Position numbers and translations under genes: made by a program
Shown: positions 1 to 5,051 of the stretch, piece by piece
How positions within the stretch are numbered: position 1 is the stretch's first letter
How the letters are laid out: every line of letters starts with the position of its first letter
Origin: an uncultured Flavobacterium sp.
GTDB lineage: Bacteria; Bacteroidota; Bacteroidia; Flavobacteriales; Flavobacteriaceae
Assembly: GCA_946886675.1 (NCBI GenBank)
Contig: CAMPIZ010000104.1
Coordinates: 1-6,270 of the forward strand
Direction: 5' to 3'
Length of the DNA stretch: 6,270 bases
Notes under the pieces: model-generated
The model's input: only the letters and a program-made list of their open reading frames with translations
What the model was told of the DNA's origin: nothing
Database searches by the model: none

Positions 1-27
1 CCTACAATGTAGGGGTTTCTTTTTTTA
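1..27. terminator. Bidirectional terminator, cut by the left window edge
   Basis: The first 13 bases form a hairpin stem, CCTAC (1-5) and GTAGG (9-13), around AAT. The following GGTTTC (14-19) would extend the stem if GAAACC lies just outside the window, and a T-rich run starts at 20. Read on the minus strand, an A-rich stretch starting at the ketosynthase stop codon precedes the same stem. This is the usual form of a terminator shared by convergent genes. It therefore predicts a plus-strand gene ending just left of the window. The left arm is missing, so full stem length cannot be seen. Confidence 0.65.
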
Positions 28-1200
28 TTTAGTTAAAAGGATACTGACTGCGTTTCCGCCAAATCCTACTGCATTTACTAATATTTTTTTAAGCTTTCTA
101 TTCTGAATATATTCATCCTTCAGGTATGGTATAGATATAAATTTCTGATGCTGCAGCATCATAACAGCCATCTCCAGACTTAAAAGCCCTGATGCGCCAA
201 AGGTGTGCCCTATTTTCCATTTGTTAGTAGTAAGTAACGGTAGGTTATCTCCAAAAACACTTTTAATGGCATTAAATTCTGAAAGATCACCTTTAATAGT
301 TCCGGGTGCATGCATAACAACAGCATCTACGTCAGTAGGGTTAATTCCCTCTATTGCCATCCGCATCGATTTTTGAAGACAGCTGGCGTTAGCCGAAATA
401 GATACACTGTGCTTTAATACTTCGGTAGCATAGCCTACTCCTTCAACATAGGCAAGTGCATTAGGTTTAACTCCCGCCTCAAGACATGCCGATGCTGCAC
501 CTTCGCCAAGTACCATTGTATTTACTGCCTTGTCCCTATCTAATGCGCGGCAGGGATAGTTTTCAATACTTGGAGAGTATATTTTCATAGCCTGCATCTG
601 GGCTATTGTAAAAGGTGTTAAAGGAGCTTCACTCCCTCCAACAAGAAATTTATCTGCCATGCCAGAGCGAAGCCATGCAACACCATTTAAGAGTGCATGC
701 AGTGCTGTGGAACAGGTAATTGAATGAGAAATATCCGGACCCTGTGCCTTTAGATCGTGTGCAACCCACGAAGCTATATTACCAAGGGTTGTAGATGGTG
801 ATGCCTGTACACTAACCTTTCCTGTTTTCCTGTACGCTTCATAATGTTTTTCGAACAAAGTGGTAGCACCACGAGATGAACCTATATTTATGCCGAAATT
901 ACCGCCTTGTTCCCAGCCTGCTGCATCAATAGCCTTTCTGGAAGCGAGAATAGCGTATAACACAGAATTATCGAGGTTGCGGTATTTTAAATCCGACTCA
1001 GCTAAAAAAACTGCTTCACGTGCCATATGGTCATCAAGGGCAGCCACAGGCACTTGTTCACCCCCTACATCTTTAGCATGGATAAGCGAATCTTTCTTCA
1101 GGTAATTTTCCCATACGGTTTGCGGATTATTCCCTAAAGGAGAAAAAGAAGCGAGAGAAGTTATAGATACAGGTATGGGCAAAACAAATTTTTTATGCAA
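25..1200 (-). CDS. FabF-like beta-ketoacyl synthase with an altered active site
   Basis: This 391-residue protein has the thiolase-fold layout of KAS I/II enzymes, which extend acyl chains on acyl carrier protein in the cytosol; E. coli FabF is slightly longer (413). Visible motifs are FSPLGN near residue 20, the nucleophile in ITCSTALHAL (Cys163), the second catalytic histidine in NKWKIGHTFGASG (Lys327, His332) and the gate loop GFGGN (Phe380). The motif for the first catalytic histidine, normally NAHGT, reads HAPGT (297-301): Pro299 stands where His is expected, with a displaced His297. Decarboxylative condensation may be lost or altered. It is the last gene of the bioD-bioA-SET series, so a role in pimeloyl precursor supply is an inference. 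No ATG start is available: the longest frame begins at TTG (1200), which overlaps a promoter-like box, while TTG at codon 7 (1182) better matches the FabF N-terminus. The family call is secure; the function is not. Confidence 0.88.
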   Translation of the reverse strand: MHKKFVLPIPVSITSLASFSPLGNNPQTVWENYLKKDSLIHAKDVGGEQVPVAALDDHMAREAVFLAESDLKYRNLDNSVLYAILASRKAIDAAGWEQGGNFGINIGSSRGATTLFEKHYEAYRKTGKVSVQASPSTTLGNIASWVAHDLKAQGPDISHSITCSTALHALLNGVAWLRSGMADKFLVGGSEAPLTPFTIAQMQAMKIYSPSIENYPCRALDRDKAVNTMVLGEGAASACLEAGVKPNALAYVEGVGYATEVLKHSVSISANASCLQKSMRMAIEGINPTDVDAVVMHAPGTIKGDLSEFNAIKSVFGDNLPLLTTNKWKIGHTFGASGLLSLEMAVMMLQHQKFISIPYLKDEYIQNRKLKKILVNAVGFGGNAVSILLTK

Positions 1201-1205
1201 AAATA
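1198..1205 (-). promoter_or_regulatory. Possible -7 promoter box for the ketosynthase gene
   Basis: The minus strand reads TATTTTTG, an exact match to the Bacteroidota -7 consensus TAnnTTTG and identical to the box before bioF. It lies just downstream of the terminator that closes the SET gene, where a new promoter would make sense. No TTG -33 element is present at 17-23 bases upstream, where the terminator stem sits instead. The box contains the first TTG of the reading frame, so if it is used, translation must begin further in, for example at TTG 1182. Confidence 0.3.
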
Positions 1206-1216
1206 CTGTAAAACAT

Positions 1217-1242
1217 AAAAAAACCGAAGCTTAGCCCCGGTT
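1217..1242 (-). terminator. Rho-independent terminator after the SET gene, stop codon in the loop
   Basis: On the minus strand AACCGGGGC (1242-1234) pairs with GCTTCGGTT (1230-1222) over nine base pairs, two of them G-U. The three-base loop is TAA, which is the stop codon of the SET gene. Five T residues follow directly (1221-1217), with more T after one ATG. The plus strand has no T-run after the stem, so it works only in the minus direction. It should separate the ketosynthase from the genes before it, at least partly. Confidence 0.7.
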
Positions 1243-1833
1243 AAATATAGTTTGCTCGTAATAGCATGTTTTTATTGACCGCAATGGAGCCAACCCGGAC
1301 ATAACCCTACTGAATTCTTCCCAGTTTTGAGGTGCTATAAATTTTTGCAGTGGCTGTGTTACCCTTGCTATCTCAGGCAGGTTTGAAGTAATATGACTAT
1401 CCCATAAAGGATAATACTTAAGTATATCGTCAGGATATACAACTTTACGCTCTGTGCCCTCATCTTCAGCTTCAAATGGCTCAGAAACATTAAGGTAGCC
1501 ATAATCATCTGTAAGCTGCTCCCCAGGATGTATATCCCTTATCGCTATTTCAAAATCATAAGCAGTAGACATGCAGCTGGGATTAAAACTATGATTTACA
1601 TATTTTGCTATGTCCCAGCACAATATCTTATGCCCTTTGTTATTGGTAAAGCAATATGTTTCGAGATAGGGCTGCATAGCCGGATTAATTTTAAGTATAT
1701 CTTCCGGTGTGTATATGCTGTCCAGGTCATCCTGAACCCATGTAATTGTACCCTTTGGAATAAATTTTTTCGCTACAACCCCATAGCCCACTATGTTGTT
1801 TATAAAGCGCAGTTCAGTATCCGGATGTATCAT
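1231..1833 (-). CDS. SET-domain protein, putative protein lysine methyltransferase
   Basis: SET enzymes transfer a methyl group from S-adenosylmethionine to lysine side chains of proteins. This 200-residue protein shows the domain in order: GYGVVAKKFIPKGT (16-29; glycines 16 and 18), the cofactor-binding knot motif KYVNHSFNPSC (Asn80, His81, Ser82) and GEQLTDDYGY (104-113), whose Tyr111 fits the catalytic tyrosine. The cysteine-rich post-SET zinc motif is absent; the C-terminal part (about 116-200) has no motif I recognise. No signal peptide or membrane segment is seen, so it should be cytosolic. The ATG start leaves 28 bp after bioA and needs no overlap, and placement suggests co-transcription with bioD-bioA. 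The substrate is unknown; free-standing SET proteins of this size occur in bacteria, mostly uncharacterised. No link between SET enzymes and biotin synthesis is known to me. Confidence 0.85.
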   Translation of the reverse strand: MIHPDTELRFINNIVGYGVVAKKFIPKGTITWVQDDLDSIYTPEDILKINPAMQPYLETYCFTNNKGHKILCWDIAKYVNHSFNPSCMSTAYDFEIAIRDIHPGEQLTDDYGYLNVSEPFEAEDEGTERKVVYPDDILKYYPLWDSHITSNLPEIARVTQPLQKFIAPQNWEEFSRVMSGLAPLRSIKTCYYEQTIFNRG

Positions 1834-1845
1834 ATAAGATAGCGC

Positions 1846-1863
1846 AAATTAGTAAACTAATTT
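1846..1863. repeat. Perfect 18-bp inverted repeat at the bioA-SET junction
   Basis: AAATTAGT (1846-1853) and ACTAATTT (1856-1863) are perfect inverse complements around AA. The repeat overlaps the first two plus-strand bases of the bioA stop codon (1862-1864) and lies 13 bp before the SET start. In RNA it would give a seven-pair A-U-rich stem with a four-base loop. No T-run follows on the minus strand, so it does not look like a terminator. It could be an RNA stability element, a DNA-binding site, or chance in AT-rich DNA. Confidence 0.55.
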
Positions 1864-3136
1864 ACACTATTTTCTCAATCGCGCGCTTAACGGTATCATA
1901 AATATTTACTAACATTTTATTGCTTATAATATAGGGCGGAAGTATGTATATAATATTACCTACAGGCCTCATTATAATACCGTTATCCATAAAGAAATCA
2001 TAGAGCCTGTTCCTAAAGTCTCCGTAATAATCTTCGTTGCTGTCCCTCCTTATTTCAAGTGCGAAAATCACTCCAAGCACACGTACGGTTTTCACCTTCG
2101 GATGCATTTCAATTTCTGTCTTAAAATCCAGATGCATTTTATTTATCCGGGTTAAATTTTGCTGCATTTCACTGGTTTGTAAAAGCTCCAGTCCTGCCAG
2201 TGCAGCAGCACAGCCTGTAGGATTTGCAGTAAATGTATGCCCATGAAAAAGCGCCTTATTTACATCGTCATCATAAAAGCCATTAAATAATTCCTGTGTA
2301 AAGGTAGTTATCGCCATAGGTATAGTACCGGCTGTAAGCGCTTTAGACAGGCACATCATATCAGGTTGCTGCTCAAGATAATCACAGGCAAAGTTTTTTC
2401 CGGTTTTACCAAAACCCGTCATTACTTCATCCGCTATTGTAAAAACACCATACTGATTACAAACAGCTATAAGCTTATCCAATGCTGCTGGTTGATACAT
2501 TACCATACCCGCTGCTCCCTGTACCAGAGGTTCAAAAATAAAAGCGGCATACTCACCTGTAGCAGCAAGGTCTCTTAATATGTTGAGGCTTTCCTCTTCC
2601 CTGCCTTCCGTTGGCACAGGAATTCGTTCCACGTGAATTAGCGACCCCCTGAATGCTTCCGTAAAAAATGAAATTCCACTTGCAGCCATAGCCGCAAAGG
2701 TGTCGCCATGAAAGGCATTTTCAAATGCAATAATCTTAGTACGTTTTTCACCTTTGTTATAATAGTATTGCAGGGCAACCTTAATAGCTATCTCAACTGC
2801 GGTAGATCCATTGTCCGAAAAAAATAATTTTTCCTGATTATCAGGAAGTATCTCCATAAGCTTTTCAGACAGCGCTACTGCAGGCTCGTGCGTAAATCCA
2901 CCAAAGAGTACATGCTCCAGCGAGGTAAGCTGTTTATAAATTGCATCTGCAATAAATCTGTTACTATGCCCGTAGGGATTAACCCACCATGAAGCGATGG
3001 CGTCTATATATTGCTTGCCGTTCTCATCCCAAAGCAGGGCTCCCTCTCCTTTTACAATACCTACGGGTTTTGCCGCTGTTTTGTGCTGTGTATAAGGATG
3101 CCAAAGATACCGGCTGTCTCTTTCCTGTAAATTCAT
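1862..3136 (-). CDS. bioA: BioA, adenosylmethionine-8-amino-7-oxononanoate aminotransferase (DAPA synthase)
   Basis: This PLP enzyme converts KAPA to 7,8-diaminopelargonate, classically with S-adenosylmethionine as amino donor, in the cytosol. The 424-residue length matches the family. Visible landmarks are LWHPYTQ (11-17), SWWVNPYGH (Trp51), the phosphate-binding DNGST (108-112), FHGDT (142-146), IADEVMTGFGKTG (Asp236), the PLP lysine in CLSKALTAG (Lys265), HGHTF (299-303) and MRPVGNIIYILPPY (Arg390, in the place of substrate-binding Arg391 of E. coli). Phe142 replaces E. coli Tyr144, and Lys244 replaces Arg253, so the amino donor should not be taken for granted. The start is ATG 3136, one base after the bioD stop (TAG, T, ATG), which indicates translational coupling. 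A longer frame starting inside bioD would only add 15 non-homologous residues. Confidence 0.96.
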   Translation of the reverse strand: MNLQERDSRYLWHPYTQHKTAAKPVGIVKGEGALLWDENGKQYIDAIASWWVNPYGHSNRFIADAIYKQLTSLEHVLFGGFTHEPAVALSEKLMEILPDNQEKLFFSDNGSTAVEIAIKVALQYYYNKGEKRTKIIAFENAFHGDTFAAMAASGISFFTEAFRGSLIHVERIPVPTEGREEESLNILRDLAATGEYAAFIFEPLVQGAAGMVMYQPAALDKLIAVCNQYGVFTIADEVMTGFGKTGKNFACDYLEQQPDMMCLSKALTAGTIPMAITTFTQELFNGFYDDDVNKALFHGHTFTANPTGCAAALAGLELLQTSEMQQNLTRINKMHLDFKTEIEMHPKVKTVRVLGVIFALEIRRDSNEDYYGDFRNRLYDFFMDNGIIMRPVGNIIYILPPYIISNKMLVNIYDTVKRAIEKIV

Positions 3137-3137
3137 A

Positions 3138-3755
3138 CTATAAATTAAGTAAATTATCCCTGAAAGCGTCTGCATATTCAAGGATTACATTTTTATCAAA
3201 ATATGGCTCGGGCTGAATCCGTCCTATCATTTTTATGCCTGTGCGTTCTAATATTATATTTTCGGTGGCAGGATTTTCTTCACCGTTAAATATAATACCG
3301 GCTATTACAATATTTCGCTGCCTGAGCACTTCCAGCGAAAGCAAGGTATGGTTGATACTGCCCAGATAATGGCGCGACACCAGGATAACCTTATAGTCAG
3401 GCTTAATCAAATCTATAATAGAATCATTATCATTTAACGGTACCAAAAGACCGCCTGCGCCTTCTATTACCATGTGATTTTTTGTTTTGGGCTCCTTTAT
3501 TTTATAAAGATTAATGCTAACCCCGTCAAGTTGTGCCGCAAGATGCGGACTGGCAGGCGTATTAAGCTTATAACTATTAGCATGGATCACACTTTTAGCA
3601 TTGCTTATATATCGTTTTATTTTATGACTGTCGGAGTTTTCTAAATCCCCTGCCTGAATTGGCTTCCAGTAATCAGCTTCAAGTGCCTCGGTCACTATGG
3701 CCGATGCAATAGTTTTACCTACATCAGTTCCTATTCCGGTAATGAAGAGTTTCAT
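3138..3755 (-). CDS. bioD: BioD, dethiobiotin synthetase
   Basis: BioD uses ATP and CO2 to close the ureido ring of 7,8-diaminopelargonate, giving dethiobiotin. The 205-residue protein is somewhat shorter than E. coli BioD (about 225). It begins with the P-loop GIGTDVGKT (7-15; Lys14, Thr15), followed by YWKPIQAG (Lys31, equivalent to Lys37 of E. coli), TPASPHLAA (66-74), the acidic loop VIEGAGGLLVP (Glu98, carbamate/Mg site), LGSINHTLLS (131-140) and GIIFNG (Asn157, nucleobase site). All catalytic positions I can place are kept. It is the first gene of the minus-strand series and is coupled to bioA by a one-base gap. The ATG at 3755 opens directly with the expected beta strand and P-loop, so the start is well supported. 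A promoter-like box lies 19 bp upstream. Confidence 0.95.
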   Translation of the reverse strand: MKLFITGIGTDVGKTIASAIVTEALEADYWKPIQAGDLENSDSHKIKRYISNAKSVIHANSYKLNTPASPHLAAQLDGVSINLYKIKEPKTKNHMVIEGAGGLLVPLNDNDSIIDLIKPDYKVILVSRHYLGSINHTLLSLEVLRQRNIVIAGIIFNGEENPATENIILERTGIKMIGRIQPEPYFDKNVILEYADAFRDNLLNL

Positions 3756-3765
3756 TTATAATTAT

Positions 3766-3782
3766 TTTGTTTCACAAATTTA
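3766..3782 (-). promoter_or_regulatory. Candidate bioD promoter -7 box with overlapping inverted repeat
   Basis: The minus strand has TAAATTTG (3782-3775), matching the Bacteroidota -7 consensus TAnnTTTG, and would give a leader of roughly 12-15 bases before the bioD ATG. Overlapping its downstream end is an inverted repeat, TTTGT-GAA-ACAAA (3778-3766), in a position where a bound repressor would block initiation. No clear TTG lies 17-23 bases upstream, so the -33 element is weak or different. The nine bases TTTGTGAAA also occur upstream of bioF. A biotin-responsive operator (for example for a BirA-type repressor) is possible but not shown. Confidence 0.4.
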
Positions 3783-3883
3783 TTAAATACATAACTTACA
3801 TCCATAGCCATATAAGTATTTAAGAGCGATATAAAGATGTAATCAAAAATTTAATAAAACATTACCAATAGGCATTTCTTTTA

Positions 3884-3901
3884 ATTGTTACTTTTGACAA
3901 T
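3884..3901 (+). promoter_or_regulatory. Candidate -7 box for the AI-2E-family gene, framed by an inverted repeat
   Basis: TACTTTTG (3889-3896) matches TAnnTTTG and would start a transcript about 30 bases before the ATG at 3933. It is framed exactly by ATTGT (3884-3888) and ACAAT (3897-3901), an inverted repeat that could bind a regulator. No TTG is present 17-23 bases upstream, so the promoter call rests on the -7 box and its position only. Confidence 0.35.
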
Positions 3902-3932
3902 CACCTTATTACTTTAACATGATTTTACCTAT

Positions 3933-5051
3933 ATGGCTGCAGCAAAAATGCCCTCCTATGTAAAAGCAGTATATATCTCTCTGCTTATAATTATTATCAT
4001 ATTTTTTATGGTAATTGCAAAGCCTATTTTGGTACCGCTCATTATTGCAGGTTATATAGCCATGCTACTCACATCTGCCTGTAACAGGCTGGAACGAAGA
4101 AAGATACCACGATCTGTAAGTGCTGCCATATGTTTGCTGCTCTTTATATTTGTAATATCGGGCCTTGTGCTCTTTATCTACCTTCAGGTGAGAAGTTTTA
4201 TGGCCGACCTGGGAGGCGACCTTAAGCATGAGGTAAATGATTTTGTTATAGAAGCCAACCGATGGGCTCTTGATAATATGGGATTTGATCTGGGTATGCG
4301 CTATGGCTTTGAAGTAAAGAAGGCTGTAGAAATGGTACAGCCGGAAGAAGCTCCGCCAACACAAATATTGTGGTCTACAATAAACATGATTGCCGATATT
4401 GTGCTGATGCCAGTGTATATATTTTTTCTTCTTATATATCGTGACCACCTTGCTGTGTTTATCTCAAAAGTTTTCAGGTCATCTAATAACGATGATATAC
4501 TTGAAAAGCTAACCTCTATAAGAAGGGTAGTATATGCATATATTTCGGGCGCAGGAAAAGTGATGTCTATCCTCGCCATTGTAAATACAGCTGTACTTTT
4601 TGCTTTAGGAATAGAACATGCCATATTTTTTGGGGTACTTGCCGGGGTGCTTAATATAATACCTTACCTGGGACCATGGATAGGTGCTGTATTGCCATTT
4701 TTATTTGCGCTTATTACAAAAGACAATGTATTTTATCCTATTGCTGTAATTGTATCTTTCACTTTCGTTCAAATGCTGGAAGGTGCTTTCCTTACGCCTA
4801 AAATAACCGGCGGTAATGTAAACCTTAATGCATTGGTAACCTTTTTAGGGCTTATTATAGGTGGGCTTATTTGGGGTATAGTTGGTATGATTATTATTAT
4901 ACCAACCATTGCTATACTTAAAAAGCTCTTTGAGATGAGCAAGGATACCGAGCCCTATGCCTACCTGTTTGGAGAAGAGGATAATAACTGGTTTAAGAAA
5001 AGGCCCCGAAGGCGCAAAAAAGCTACTCCCCCTGCTGAAGAAACTGCTTAA
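3933..5051 (+). CDS. AI-2E/PerM-family transporter, multi-pass membrane protein
   Basis: The 372-residue protein belongs to the AI-2E (PerM/UPF0118) family, whose members include autoinducer-2 exporter TqsA and some cation antiporters; most have no known substrate. Hydrophobic segments lie near 13-30, 31-49, 62-84, 146-168, 210-230, 231-260, 266-283 and 297-328, with a soluble loop at about 86-145. The conserved core is clear: YISGAGKVMSILAIVNT (203-219), VLNIIPYLGPWIGAVLP (239-255) and PKITGGNVNLNALV (289-302), ending with WGIVGMIIIIP (314-324). The tail after 330 is cytosolic in character, with a basic stretch KKRPRRRKK (355-363). It is transcribed against the biotin genes on both sides and overlaps the 3' end of bioF by 29 bp. 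ATG 3933 is chosen; ATG at codon 6 is also possible. The substrate cannot be read from the sequence, and a biotin-related role is not supported. Confidence 0.92.
   Translation: MAAAKMPSYVKAVYISLLIIIIIFFMVIAKPILVPLIIAGYIAMLLTSACNRLERRKIPRSVSAAICLLLFIFVISGLVLFIYLQVRSFMADLGGDLKHEVNDFVIEANRWALDNMGFDLGMRYGFEVKKAVEMVQPEEAPPTQILWSTINMIADIVLMPVYIFFLLIYRDHLAVFISKVFRSSNNDDILEKLTSIRRVVYAYISGAGKVMSILAIVNTAVLFALGIEHAIFFGVLAGVLNIIPYLGPWIGAVLPFLFALITKDNVFYPIAVIVSFTFVQMLEGAFLTPKITGGNVNLNALVTFLGLIIGGLIWGIVGMIIIIPTIAILKKLFEMSKDTEPYAYLFGEEDNNWFKKRPRRRKKATPPAEETA

Larger units (their letters stand above)
3756..3932. other. Divergent spacer between bioD and the AI-2E-family gene
   Basis: This 177-bp, very AT-rich spacer must hold the start signals for both bioD (minus) and the membrane protein gene (plus). 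Candidate -7 boxes are seen near each end (3775-3782 minus; 3889-3896 plus). I see no small reading frame with family character, no RNA gene and no riboswitch-like structure in the middle part. Confidence 0.7.

Noticed and set aside
860..1105. 81-codon plus-strand frame opposite the ketosynthase
   Set aside because: It lies fully antisense to conserved ketosynthase coding sequence and shows no domain or start signals.
1528..1842. 104-codon plus-strand frame opposite the SET gene
   Set aside because: It is antisense to the SET domain and has no recognisable family; the opposite strand explains the open frame.
3138..3181. Longer bioA beginning inside bioD
   Set aside because: The extra 15 residues are not family-like, and ATG 3136 sits one base after the bioD stop and opens with the conserved BioA N-terminus.
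4065..4624. Two minus-strand reading frames (127 and 107 codons) inside the AI-2E-family gene
   Set aside because: They are antisense shadows of a well-supported membrane protein gene, with biased, low-complexity translations and no domain.
5002..5015. Minus-strand hairpin with a TTCG loop just after the bioF stop, followed by TTTTCTT
   Set aside because: Only two or three base pairs form without a bulge and the T-run is short, so it is too weak to call as a bioF terminator.
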